The notes: a model not told the origin generated them from the sequence alone. Numbered from the stretch's first letter, positions 1 through 10,237 are shown. The stretch: 64,000 bases of DNA from Zingiber officinale (GCF_018446385.1 NC_056002.1:39817671-39881670), one strand, 5' to 3'. A program made the numbers and translations.

Positions 1-822
1 AATGATCTTAAACCATTCAATTTAGGACCACAATCTTAGGGCTAAATGTACATGACTTGTACACAAGTTTTCCCTATAATCCTCAAATTCGAATTAGGCT
101 CATCTAGGTACAAGAACTATGCACCTTGATCCTAACTCATAATCCTAATATATCACACACATCTAAGGTGTATCAAACACATCCAAGTCAATTTTGATGT
201 GAGATATGAGTTTAGGTCATCTTAAGCTAAGTTCTCATGCATTTTTTAAACAACAATTTGATCTCCATATTAAATTGTGTTTCTATCCTTAAATCAAATT
301 AATTGATCATAAATGCAAGAGATAATGACATGGCATAAAATAATATCATAAGTGGAAACATGTGCCAATGTCATGATGTCATGTCATCAAGTATGAAACT
401 TAAATAAGACATGACATATAACTAACCTAAGCATTATCATGATGTTTCAAATGATAATAAAATAAATATGATGTCATGACATGGCATATGACAAATAATG
501 TATGGCAAATAACATATAAAGGTATAGAGAATACCTAATTCTAGCCTCAGTTGCCATAATTTTGATCATTTTACCATAAATTCTATATTCCTAAGTGTAA
601 TAGACCTAAAATCATATACTAAAGATTTTTAGATCACTATGTGCCAATTAGATTGACCCTAGAAAACTCCTCAAATGTGGTTGGCACATCCTAATCACCT
701 TAGGAATAATTTTTAATTTCATTTTCAATGCTTGATTACACCTTGAAAATTCCTAAAATGCCACCTTTTGCCATGAGTAGGTTAACTACCTATCCATTTA
801 AGGTTGGCACACCCTAAACCAT

Positions 823-2300
823 CTAGCGTGAAGGAATCATGCTCCTAGGAACCCAATACCTATTTGAGCTCATTGGGTTCACTAAATATTCACTAGGGAT
901 GACTTCCCTAGCAACCCTCCTAATGACCCTCCTAGGCTTTAAAGCCTTGGTCATTTGGGACTCATCAAGATCAACTCTAGGGGAGACTCCCCTTGTGACC
1001 TTGGTGATGGTCTTCTTAGCCCTAGGTCTTGTTCCATAATCGAATGGAACATTATGATAAGCGGGCTTGACCACTTGAGACTTAGGTTTGCGACCCAAAC
1101 CTCTCATGTCCTTGGGCTTTGATTTTTGACCCTTAGACCCTAGAGTTGACTTCTCCAAATTCTTAAGAGCCTTTTCTAAAGTGTCAAGTCTTGACCTCAA
1201 GACTTGATTTTCCTTCTTTAATACCTCAAGCTTTAATTTTTCATTTTTCTTTGAGGTATTCCTAAGCATATGTCTAGTTGTTTTGGGATTCCTATCTAGG
1301 TTTTCCTTAACCTTAGATGAGTTAACTCTAGGGTTGGCATTTCTAGCATTGTCGTCCTTATCTAGGCTAACATGTTTGGCACCTAAGCACATGTATCGGT
1401 TTCTATGGTTATCATGCTTATCATTATTGACAATTGCAATAAAACTACTAGCATGTGTCTTATTAGAATTGCAAGAATGTGCCTTAAAGGATACCTTAGG
1501 GTTTGCCTTAGCTCCCCCCATAGATGTGCTTGGTCTCTTGTCCTTGTGAGGTTGCCTCCCCCATGGACATTGACTCCTATAATGTCCCCTTTGCTTGCAT
1601 TGGAAGCACACCACGTGCTCCTTGCCCTTGCGTATCGGGACTCCGGCTTCCTTGACTTTTGGTGCCGGTGGAGTCTTCCTAATCCTCTTTGGACATTACT
1701 TTTGTAATGCCCATATTCCCTACACTCAAAGCACATTATATGTAATTTACTTGAAATTAAGTTGCTTGAGTTACCTAGGGTTAAGGATGGATATAAGCTC
1801 TCTCCTTCATCCCTTCCGGAGGTAGAGGCTTCTTCTTCTTGCTCCAGTCTTGAAGAAGAACTCTCCTCCTCTTCTTCCTTAGATGTTGAGTAGCCCTCAA
1901 CTTCTAATTCCATACCTCCATGATGTGAGCTACTTGGCTCACTTGACTCCTCTTCATGACTTGAATTGGAGCTCTCCTCATGGAACTTAGCCAAGTTGTT
2001 CCACAACTCCTTGGCATTGTTGTATCCACCTATCTTACACAAGATATCATTAGGTAATGAAAATTCAAAGATTTTCGTTACCTCGTCGTTGATTATGGAT
2101 TGGTGGATTTGTTCCTTCGTCCACTTCTTCTTCTCGAGAGGTTCTCCTTCTTTATCCACTAGAGGAATAAAACCTACTAATACACAATTCCAATTTACTA
2201 GGTTAGTCATAAGAAAACACTTCATTCTTACCTTCCAATACGCGAAGTCGTCGCGATCGTAGAAGGGTGGAATCGTGACGTCTTCTCCAAGTTGATCCAT
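823..2300 (-). pseudogene. copia gag polyprotein, frameshifted
   Basis: Capsid-like protein of retrotransposon A. The start ATG is at 2300 and the first ~100 residues match plant copia gag (FYDRDDFAYWKVRMKCFL; later AKELWNNLAKFHEE), followed by an acidic Ser/Glu-rich stretch. A first zinc knuckle begins CFECREYGHYKS near 1740, but its last Cys is lost where the frame shifts. A second, intact knuckle (CFQCKQRGHYRSQC) lies near 1610 in the other frame, in a reading frame that runs to 823. That frame carries a Lys/Glu-rich coiled coil (about residues 120-155) and ends with YLVNP...RYWVP, a tail shared with the gag of element B. The two frames (2300-1383 and 1614-823) overlap, so at least one frameshift breaks the protein. 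Nucleic-acid-binding gag is a family inference. Confidence 0.8.
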
Positions 2301-2348
2301 TCTCTAGCTCGTGCTCCCCCGGGTGTTAATCCGACGAAGAGCGACCTC

Positions 2349-2360
2349 GCTCTGATACCA
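2349..2360 (-). other. primer-binding site, element A
   Basis: On the minus strand this reads TGGTATCAGAGC, the complement of the initiator methionine tRNA 3' end used by most plant copia elements. It sits two bases inside the LTR, which fixes the LTR boundary and the element's orientation. Confidence 0.85.
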
Positions 2361-2979
2361 CTTGTTAGGACCTTCGGACGCGGCTAGAGAGGGGGGGTGT
2401 GAATAGCCGACCCCAAATTCACGTTTCTTCCTACAATTTTAGTTAGCGCAGCGGAAATAAAAGATAGAAACGAAACAGGAGAATATCAAACCTCAAACGC
2501 GACGATATAACGAGGTTCGGAGATGATACTCCTACTCCTCGGCGTGTCCGTAAGGTGGACGAATCCTATCAATCTGTCGGTGGATAAGATCCCGGAAAAT
2601 CGGCTAATAAAAACTCCTTCTGGGTGGAGAAACCTCACCACAATCTCTCTTGCAACAGCAAGATCGGAGTACAAAGATAAAGCAAGAAGCCAAGAACAAT
2701 ATGAATGTAAAAACACTAGTTTGCTTGCCTTCTCGTCGACTGGTGATGAAGCAACCACTTCACGGATGCCAACAACAGCAGCAACTGATCAGTTGGAGTC
2801 CAGCCGAGGGAAGCTCACACGAAGCTTCAGCAGTGGAGAGCTCAACAAAGCTCAGATCGCAGGAGCAAGAAGAAGTCAACCTTACTGTAGAGGCCCTCCA
2901 CCTCTTGTTTTATATGAACCTGTGAAGAAGAAGACACAGACACAGAAATCTAGCCGTTGTGACTCAACGGCTAAACCTA

Positions 2980-3305
2980 GACCGATCAGGCTCCACCCTG
3001 ATCGATCCAGGACGGATCTGATCGGTCAGGGGACCGATCAGGCCCTAGGCTGATCGGTCCCCAGACCGATCCCAACTCTCACAGAGAGTTGGTTGTAGAG
3101 CCCTGATCGGTCTGTGGACCGATCAGGCCATAGGTGGATCGGCCCACAGACCGATCCCTCCTATTCCTTCTCCCAATCTGTTTGGTTACTGATCGGTCAC
3201 CAGACCGATCAGATGACCCACAGTGAGAATCAGTGTATCACTAGATCGGTCAGTAGATCGATCCAGATACCCATAGTATCACTGGATTGGTCAGCAGACC
3301 AATTC
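2980..3305. repeat. alternating GATCGGTC / GACCGATC inverted-repeat array within LTR A
   Basis: The 8-mer GATCGGTC and its complement GACCGATC alternate repeatedly, commonly separated by 5-7 bases (for example CTGATCGGTC, a short gap, then GACCGATCAG). Successive pairs are about 40-60 bp apart. Any transcript through this part of the LTR could form a ladder of small hairpins. Later pairs (3240-3305) carry substitutions. Confidence 0.8.
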
Positions 3306-3350
3306 AATTTCCCAGCCTTAAACCCTAAAGCCTAAAGCCTTCCTGATCTA

Positions 3351-3487
3351 GAGAACGAGCTACCGAGCCCTCTCTGACCTAGTCCGGAAAACGAGCTACC
3401 GAGCCCTCTCTGACCTAGTCCAGAGAACGAGCTACCGAGCCCTCTCCGACTTCGTCCGGTCCAGAGAACGAGCTACCGAGCCCTCTC
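3351..3487. repeat. tandem ~39-bp minisatellite in LTR A
   Basis: About four copies of a unit containing GAGAACGAGCTACCGAGCCC followed by TCTCTGACCTAGTCC, with small length differences between copies. Confidence 0.8.
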
Positions 3488-3496
3488 CGACCTCCC

Positions 3497-3672
3497 ATGC
3501 CAAGCTTCCATACTTGGACTTTTCCCCTTGCCAAGCTCCCTGCTTGGACTTTTCCCGTGCCAAGCTCCTTGCTTGGACTTTTCCGTGCCAAGTCTCCATA
3601 CTTGGACTTTTCCCGTGCCAAGCTCCCTGCTTGGACCTTTCTGTGCCAAGTCTCCATACTTGGACTTTTCCC
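3497..3672. repeat. tandem ~28-bp minisatellite in LTR A
   Basis: Six to seven copies of a unit built on GCCAAGCTCC, TGCTTGGAC and TTTTCCCG, alternating between two variants (CTCCCTGCTTGG and TCTCCATACTTGG). It creates long apparent reading frames in several phases, which are side effects of the repeat. Confidence 0.8.
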
Positions 3673-4309
3673 GAATCAGGTCAACTCAAGTCGGGTCAAC
3701 CAGGTCAATCTTGACCAAAGGTTGCACCCACAATCCCCCAAGTTCCTATTCTTGTCAAACATCAAAATACTACTTCTCTATTCTTGTCAAACATCAAAAT
3801 ACACCTCGAGTCAGGTCAACTCGAGTCGGGTCACCCAGGTCAACCTTGACCTAAGGTTGCACCAACACTTTGATCACATAAAAAAATGGGGTACCAAGAG
3901 AAACTCTAAGGGTAATAATTTTGAAAACTTTGGAATTTTTGAAAATTATCGATATCATCAAAAATTTGCAATAACTTTAGAAAAAATTAAAATATTTTTG
4001 AGAACTTTTCTAAGCAAAAAAATTTAAAGCAAGAAAATTTTTCTAAGCTAAAAATTCTACGGTTAAAAAGAATTTTAAGTAATTTTAGAAAAAATGTTTG
4101 AAAAAACTTTTTAAAGCATTATTTAATTTTAATTTTAATGTTTTATCAGTAAGTTATTTAAACATTTATTTCAATATTTTGACTTCCAGACAATGGCGAG
4201 ACACTATGCCTTCTTGGTTATTGGAGCAACAACCACTTTCTTAGACAAAGCCTCATAAAAAAATTTAACGTTTAATTTTCTCGCTGAAAGCACTAAGTCT
4301 AATTTAGAG

Positions 4310-5204
4310 TTTAGGTTAAACAAGACTTTGGAACCCAATATAGGTTCCAACCAACTGGATTAACTAAGAATTTCTTAGGGACATATTTTTTTTGAAATAT
4401 TCCTAATTTATCTCTTGTGATATCTAAAATACCAATTTAGATTGTTGTATTTTCTAAAATTTGTATTATGTGAACATGCATGATTTTTTAAGTTATCTAC
4501 TTGTATTTTTAAATCATTATTTTCTAATTTTAATTTGTCTAATTCTTCTAATGGGCAAGATTTAGTTAGAATTACTTTTAAATTTTTAATCTCTTTTTTC
4601 TAACTTACAGCAATCCTTAGTTAATAATTTAACAAACTTAAATAATTTATCGGGAGGAAGAGATCGTACCTGACTTATCTTGTCGATCTCGTTATCCATG
4701 TCTATCTCCTCCTGAACTACTGCTTTCCTCTGAAGACTCTCCCCCTTTATCGATACTCATCTGGAATGAACTTTCTGTGTCCTCGGGAAGGAATTTGGCT
4801 ATAAGTGCTGCCCCGACAATTTCTTCGGTCTCGAATTCTTCTGACGACGACTCAGTGTCCATCGAGGAGTCGGATTTGGCTTCAATCGATTCTTCATGGA
4901 GCTTCAAGAACTTTTCCCAGAGTTCTTTTGCACTTTGGTAATTGCCGATTCTGTCAAAATCCTCCACCGGTAGTACACTTAAGAGATCATATTCAGCCTT
5001 ACCGTTTGACATGAAATCATCGCGCTGCTTTTTGTTCCAGAGATGTTTTTTAATTTCTTCTCCGTTTGCATTCTTTGGTGCTTCATAACCATATTTCATT
5101 ATTAGTAAAATATCAAAATCTGTTTTAAGAAATACCTCCATTCGTCGTTTCCAAAACACGAAGTCCCCTTCGAACGTTGGTGGATAGATGTTAGCTCCAG
5201 CCAT
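4310..5204 (-). pseudogene. copia gag, element B, 3' part decayed
   Basis: The intact stretch 5204-4692 (170 residues) starts MAGANIYPPTFEGDFVFWKRR and contains AKELWEKFLKLHEE, the copia gag core, followed by a Ser/Glu-rich tail. After the stop at 4692 the strand is AT-rich with many stops, but gag-like coding is still visible near 4397-4312 (YVPKKFLVNPVGWNLYWVPKS), which matches the end of element A's gag. The zinc knuckle region is not recognisable. The ATG at 5204 is kept as the start because it lies ~45 bases downstream of the primer-binding site and begins the conserved region. Confidence 0.7.
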
Positions 5205-5246
5205 CTCATTGCTTCAGTCAGCGGTTAGTCTTTTTGAAGCGTCCTT

Positions 5247-5258
5247 ACTCTGATATCA
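5247..5258 (-). other. degenerate primer-binding site, element B
   Basis: Reads TGATATCAGAGT on the minus strand, a mutated version of the initiator-tRNA-Met complement TGGTATCAGAGC, two bases inside the LTR edge at 5261. Confidence 0.65.
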
Positions 5259-5260
5259 CT

Positions 5261-6132
5261 TGTTGGATCACGTTGGTTGGCTAGAAGGGGGGTTGAATAG
5301 CCCTAAAAAAACACAAACACAAAGTACCCTTCTTGGATTTTTAAAATAACACTTGCATATAATTAAAGAAAGAAAGCAATAAACTAAAAGAAGAGGCTCA
5401 TAGACTTGAGTTGGTTATAACCGGGGAGGTTGTTAATCCAAGGAATGAATCGTAGACTAAAAAGATCTCCTTCAGGCGGAGAAGCCTCTTACAGTAGTTA
5501 AAGCGTAAAAAAGAGAAGCTAAACTAGAAATGGAAGATCACAAGTGTTGTATTGCTAATTCTTGTTGTGTTTAAAAACTTCTGAATCAAGACTGTATTTA
5601 TAGCCTCAGTCAGGGTGCCTGGAGGGTTCCAAGCGCCTGGGAGGGGAATAAAATTTTATCCCCTTCGCAACAGATCATGGTCAAACGCGATCTGGTCAAA
5701 ATCAGGTTCCGAGCGCCCAAACTACTAAAGTCAACTTGGTTGACTTTTGGTCCGGGCCCTCTGCTCCGGTGCTGCTCGCCTCGGTTCAGGTCTTCCGCTC
5801 TGGCTCTTCTTGCTTGGGTGATTTTAGCTAATCGAAATAAGGCTCACCCGAACTCAATTTCGGCCTTCTCGAGCAACCTTCCGCTCCGGCTTCTCGTCCC
5901 TTGGAAATGCCGCGCGCTTCCTTCTCGTCCGCCCGCGTACTCTTCTGCAGCACCTTGTTCCTCAGACGCACCGAGCCCGTCGACTCTCTCTCGTGTTGTT
6001 CTTCTCGCTAGCTACGTCTTTTACTCGACTCCCTATGCTCCTAAGCTCCTGCACACTTAGATATAAGGTTAAAATATCACAGGACCTAACTTAACTTGTT
6101 GATCACATCAAAACAACCTTGGGGTTCCAACA
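5261..6132 (-). repeat. 5' LTR of copia element B
   Basis: An 872-bp LTR that begins TGTTGGAACCCCAAGG on the minus strand (at 6132) and ends GATCCAACA (at 5261). It is GC-rich in its middle (5640-6050). The long reading frame at 5677-6060 lies wholly inside the LTR and has no recognisable protein signature. Confidence 0.75.
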
Positions 6133-6528
6133 TAAGGAACCTTGGTGTACACGTGGGTCTCTCATCACTCTTACCTGACGATTGGCACTGAACCAACAGA
6201 GGACGGCCAGAGATACGAGAGGATGTCGGGATGATGAGGACTGAGGCAGATGAGACGTTGCGACTAACATGATAGCACAGACAGTGACAGGATACATAGA
6301 TGTGTGAGATCGGTGTGAGAAATGTATGACTGTGATTGTATGTACGATAGTGTTGGGATTGTGATAGTGTTGACAGTGATGTAGGTTGGTGTATTCGCGC
6401 GTACACCAACCTTATACGGTACTCGAGTTCCCGCAACTGATCCAGCATTTGCCTGGAAGTGACGTATTGGGATCGTTCGTACCTTCGGCGTGTACGCGCT
6501 TTTTTTCGATGATCTATTTACCTATTCA
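6133..6528. other. unassigned stretch between copia elements
   Basis: No gene recognised. It contains a perfect hairpin at 6384-6411 (arms GGTTGGTGTA and TACACCAACC, eight-base loop). Minus-strand reading frames here show low-complexity Ser/His composition and no family signature. It may be decayed LTR or linker DNA. Confidence 0.4.
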
Positions 6529-6893
6529 TCAAAAAGGAGATGGACCCCACATATTAGAATGAACTAATTCAAATGGTGCAAGAGAAACAGAGATACTTAT
6601 ATAAAAAGGTAAAGCAGAGAATTTTACCAATTTGCAGCTACAATAATCTGAAATATCATGAGTTTGCAATTTTCCTAAATTTCCTTTAGAAGCTAAGTAT
6701 TTCAAATGAGAAGAAGAAATATGTCCAAGATGAGAATCCACAAATAAAAATCAGAAGAAGTAGAGCTTAACCGAAAGGATGACAAATCAATACTAGAAGC
6801 TGCAACATCTGGAACTTTCAGCTCTTCTAATACATATAGCTCCCCCTACCTACGACCTATCCCAATCAGCTTCTAGGATCGCGGATCCTGCAC
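6529..6893 (-). pseudogene. copia gag-pre-integrase fragment, frameshifted
   Basis: After the stop at 6894 the copia reading continues in shifted frames: KLIGIGRR near 6850, ELYVLEELKVPDVAASS near 6840-6800, then LGHISSSHLKYLASKGNLGKL to CKLVKFSALPF and LVHSNMWGPSPF at 6741-6529. The second Cys-type residue of the usual CxxC (CSGC) is kept in altered form as CSCK. At least two frameshifts and two stops are present. The integrase core that should follow is missing. Confidence 0.75.
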
Positions 6894-7613
6894 CTAACAA
6901 GAAGATGAAGTAAAAGAAATTGAGAAACCAGAGTCACATAATTGACCGACTGAGATAATATTCAAAGTAAGATTAGGAATATGATATACATTAGACAGAG
7001 ATAAATTAGACGTACAAATAGAACCAACACCAGCTAATGACATGGGAAAACCATCAGCAATCATGACTGACACAGAAGGTGATGAATTTATAGATATAAA
7101 AGAATTGACATTAGGTGACATATGATGTGAAGCTCCAGAATCAAGGATCCAGATAGGGGAATGTATACCTGAGGTACCACTAGAGGGCAAACCTATGTGA
7201 GAAGAGACAGACATGGCATGTGGCTGAGACACAAAGAACTTCTGAAACTGTTTGGTAAGAACATCACCACCATAACCACCATAGCCACCTCCAGAAGCAT
7301 GATTAACTCTAACCATGCAGCCATGAACATCCTTTCCATCCATGCCACTAATGACAGTAGAGGCTTCTTCGCTAAAAGTAAATGTCATAAATCCAAACCC
7401 CCTGGACCATCCAGTTTCCCTGTCCATAATAACTCGAGCTTCAACCACTTCACCAAAACTAGTAAATACTTCTCTCAGACTTTGATCCTATGTGTCATAT
7501 GAAAGTCCTCCAACAAAAACTTTTGAGGATGACATCCACCTTGCTGCTTGAAATAATGGACTGGAAGTTACAGATTTCTTCAAGAGATTACCAATTCTAT
7601 TTGCATAAGTCAT
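6894..7613 (-). pseudogene. chimeric reading frame: mitochondrial glycine-rich RNA-binding protein (RRM) fused to copia protease
   Basis: A continuous 240-codon frame from the ATG at 7613 to the stop at 6894, with one internal TAG at 7490-7488 (codon 42). Codons 1-27 look like a mitochondrial presequence (basic, Ser-rich, ending ARWMSSS). Codons 31-100 form a complete RRM with RNP2 (KVFVGGL) and RNP1 (RGFGFMTF) and end VRVNHASGGGYGGYGG, the start of a Gly-rich domain. This is the layout of plant mitochondrial glycine-rich RNA-binding proteins (GRP2/GR-RBP4 type). At about 7266 the frame continues into copia sequence with the protease motif WILDSGASHHM. The host part is uninterrupted by introns, so it probably came from an mRNA. 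Capture by template switching is inferred. The TAG and the broken downstream pol argue that it is dead now. Confidence 0.8.
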
Positions 7614-7884
7614 CCTTGCGTCGAGGATTTGTAGAGGTTGATAGCTTTGCGCATCCAAAATTCAATAGTCATGTTTTTTGGTTGTCAGGTGGACTTAAAG
7701 AACTCAAAATCCGATCTCTACCGTTCAAAATGTAGCCCTAGATGTGAGGAACATTCTCTTAAAGTTTTAAGGCGATCCAATGATTGAAACTCAAGAAAAT
7801 ACAATACTTCTACAACCACCTCAAAGAATTCTGAAAATAAAACTATTCCACGATTCACTAAGAGAGGAGACGAGGAGATGGATT

Positions 7885-7897
7885 GGCTCTAATACCA
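7885..7897 (-). other. primer-binding site, chimeric copia element
   Basis: Reads TGGTATTAGAGCC on the minus strand, close to the initiator-tRNA-Met complement, directly next to the LTR end at 7898. Confidence 0.75.
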
Positions 7898-8109
7898 TGT
7901 GAACAAAGCAAAGAATGCAAATAAAGTATAAAAGGCAATAAAGCGAAGGAGAGAAAGAGATAGTTGCAAAAGGAGGCTAGCAAATTGTATTGCAAAAACT
8001 TGGATTTACAAAGGAAAAGAAAAATATAAATAGACAATAAAAATAATAATAAAAGACTAATATACTATTATATAATAATAATTTAGCATATACTAACGGG
8101 TGTATGTCA
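7898..8109 (-). repeat. short 5' LTR of chimeric copia element
   Basis: About 212 bp. On the minus strand it starts TGACATACACCCG (8109) and ends TTTGTTCACA (7898). It has a TATA-like TATTTATATTTTTC near 8030. The right boundary is inferred from the TG...CA rule because the partner LTR is missing. Confidence 0.6.
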
Positions 8110-8175
8110 AAAATTTGCATCATGGGTTTCCTAACGTTTGGATAACTTATAGAATACTATTAACCATACGGGTTA

Positions 8176-8310
8176 TAATAGCTTTTGTTGAAAGAAGTTT
8201 TTCAAAGTTGAAGTTGATAAAGAACTATCTTTGATCAACTATGTCATAAGATAGATTGAATGGTTTGGTGAAAAAAAGATGATAGCTAAGTTTGATTATG
8301 ATGATTTAGT
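8176..8310 (+). pseudogene. hAT transposase C-terminal dimerisation-domain remnant
   Basis: In one plus-strand frame the sequence reads VERSFSKLKLIKNYL-stop-STMS-stop-DRLNGLV...KFDYDDLV, the conserved end of hAT-family (TTF-type zinc finger) transposases. Two stop codons interrupt it and nothing upstream is recognisable. The stretch 8311-8520 is AT-rich with no gene. Confidence 0.75.
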
Positions 8311-8519
8311 TTGTATGACAAAAAGCACGAAGAGTATGAACATTTTGTTATTAGATTTAATTTATATATATTTGTTTTATAATTTAATGAATTTACGTAG
8401 CATATTGAATATTGGTGATAATCATGTGCATTTAATTATCGGCTTGTATGTAATATTTTTATATTTAATAAAAAAATATTATATAGAACTTTCATCTAAA
8501 CATTAACCTAGGGCCTCCA

Positions 8520-9240
8520 ATTTTCTGAAGGCGACACTGATGTTGACTACAAATGATCTAAGTTATTATGTGTCATGCACTATGAAGCGGGAGAGACAAC
8601 CGGACCACGTGACATAATTCAAGTCAAAAGTCAATTAAACTTGAGTCAAGTCAAATCATGCTCGAGTCAAGTCAACCACGGCTAGAAGAACTCAAGTCGA
8701 GCCCGTTCAAGTCACATCTAAGTTTCATTCGCCCCCATTTCTAAATTCTGATTCAACTCGACGATTATAAGAGCCGATCAAGAGAGGGCGCTCTCTCATA
8801 TAAAAGAGATGTGTCATTTGGGAACTAGAGCTCTCCTTTCACTCTCTATTTAAAAGTAACATTTGATAGCATGACAACTCTTTACTCTTCGTCTTTTGTT
8901 TTCTTTCATTTTTTGCGAGGTCTGATTTGAGCATTGAAAGGATTTACCAAAGTTGGTCTTGGCTCCTTTTCTAACATCTTTCTTGTGTTTTTTCGGTCCT
9001 CTTCACCAAAGATCTCTATGGTACTTGACATCTAGAGAGACGACTTATCGAGAAGTAGACCTGACGGAAGTATGACCTATAGAGAAGCCGACCTGATAGA
9101 AACCTTACCTACCGAGAAGTCAACTTGATAAAAACCTGGCCTACTGATAAGCCAATCTGACCAAAGCTTGATCCGTCGAAACCCAACTCAATCGAGATGG
9201 ACTCGACTGATATCCAATTGCCGTGGTTACTTTACCGAGT
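8520..9240. other. unclassified repetitive DNA, LTR-like
   Basis: There is no coding signature. It holds AGTCAAGTCAA-type short repeats (8625-8715), a TATAAAAG box near 8816 followed by a pyrimidine-rich stretch, and three or four imperfect ~32-bp direct repeats (9040-9190) around GAGAAGCCGACCTGATAGAA. This layout resembles the LTR or leader of a gypsy element, but no paired LTR, primer site or domain was found. Confidence 0.35.
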
Positions 9241-10237
9241 CAGCCCAATCTCAAATCGGATGATACTATTTCAATTAATTTTTAAATTTAATATACTTAA
9301 TTTGTAGTTATCAATCGACTACATCATGGCTATATATTTCTTAAAGCTATTATAAATATAGATCAGCCAATAATTTAATTTTTTTAAAATCGAATCGATT
9401 GAATGGACTTATTCAAAATTTGAATTTTATTATTGAAATTGAATTGAATAAATTAAAATAAAAAAATTCAAACTAATCTAATTGTATTTCTGAATTAAAT
9501 AATTTCGATTCATTATTTTGATTTAATTAAAATTTTACTCATTTCCTATTAAAAGACATAACCCAAATACTAAAGTGACCCGAAGTTATATTTATGAATT
9601 TAATTTATTCAATGTTAATAATAAAAAATCAATTATGATAAAAAATCAATTAATTTAATTTTAATAAATTTAATTTAATTAGTTCGATCTTAACTAATAC
9701 TCACAGTTTAGTGCTGTGACAGACACGTCACTGCTTAGGGAAGGCCACTAATGGACGTAAATCAGCAAGGCAGCTAGGGTAGAATGCAATGCATGATTAA
9801 TCACGTGCCAAAGCGTGAGTCAGTAAGAGAGTTGGACACGTCCTGGGAAAGCAGGAGCAGACTCAGCCCAGATAGATTTTTTAGATTTAAAGTATTTTTT
9901 AATTTCGATAAAAGTTTAATCGATTCGAAAACTATCTCCATGGTTGGGTGGCCTTCGAACAGTGCTACGTGCGCATAGGGAAGTAGGACTTGACCTAGTC
10001 AGCAGCGCTGTTTGCTTGGATAAAGACATCTGAGTGTGGAAATCCATCGATGTTTTTAATATAGTGTAATTAACAAAATGGATAAAATATAGGATGACTA
10101 ATGTATTTATGGTATTTTAAAAAATTATTCTGTATTTATGGTGCTTTTAAAAAATTAATTCGATTTAATTTTTGATTGGGTTGATATTGGATGGAGGGCA
10201 TCCGTCGGGTTAGCCAACTCCCTCCCTTGCTATCCGA
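9241..10237. other. AT-rich intergenic stretch
   Basis: No gene or mobile-element signature recognised. The region 9280-9690 is strongly AT-rich with scattered AATTTAATTT runs. The region 9700-10030 is closer to average composition. Confidence 0.5.

Larger units (their letters stand above)
1..3867 (-). mobile_element. Ty1/copia LTR retrotransposon A, 5' part (LTR, PBS, gag), truncated by window edge
   Basis: Read on the minus strand, the element runs LTR (3867-2363), primer-binding site (2360-2349), gag (2300-823), then AT-rich DNA to the window edge; protease, integrase, reverse transcriptase and the second LTR would lie outside. The LTR has TG/CA ends. The gag starts with a UBN2/DUF4219-like region typical of plant copia gag and contains CCHC knuckles, which identifies the superfamily. 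Positions 1-822 look like the gag-pol spacer and hold no recognisable gene. The outer LTR edge at 3867 directly abuts interior DNA of a second copia element, which suggests this one inserted into it. The target-site duplication cannot be tested because the other end is missing. Confidence 0.85.
2363..3867 (-). repeat. 5' LTR of copia element A
   Basis: A 1505-bp LTR. Its minus-strand start reads TGTTGGTGCAACC (at 3867) and its end reads TCCTAACA (at 2363), so it has the 5'-TG...CA-3' ends. It contains three unrelated minisatellite-like arrays, listed separately. No open reading frame inside it looks like a protein gene. Confidence 0.8.
3868..6132 (-). mobile_element. Ty1/copia LTR retrotransposon B, 5' part
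   Basis: On the minus strand: LTR 6132-5261, degenerate primer-binding site 5258-5247, gag 5204-4692, then decayed gag tail down to at least 4310. The left side ends abruptly at the LTR of element A, so the pol genes are displaced beyond the window or lost. Gag resembles that of element A in layout but is clearly a different family. Confidence 0.8.
6529..8109 (-). mobile_element. truncated copia retrotransposon carrying a captured host RNA-binding-protein gene
   Basis: Minus-strand order: short LTR (8109-7898), primer-binding site (7897-7885), a ~270-bp leader, a host-derived coding segment (7613 to about 7266), copia aspartic protease (about 7265-6894), and a frameshifted gag-pre-integrase region ending at 6529 where the element stops. 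Integrase, reverse transcriptase and the 3' LTR are missing. The normal gag and zinc knuckle are absent and their place is taken by the host segment. The family is recognised from WILDSGASHHM (protease) and from HLGHISSSHLKYLASKGNLG...CKLVKFSALPF (pre-integrase). Confidence 0.8.

Noticed and set aside
3497-4027. 176-codon plus-strand reading frame rich in TWTFP
   Set aside because: It is the translation of the 28-bp LTR minisatellite and runs across the LTR edge.
5677-6060. 127-codon plus-strand reading frame
   Set aside because: It lies entirely inside the LTR of element B in a GC-rich stretch, antisense to the element, with no protein signature.
6086-6448. 120-codon minus-strand reading frame
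   Set aside because: Low-complexity Ser/His/Thr composition, spans the LTR B edge, no family motif.
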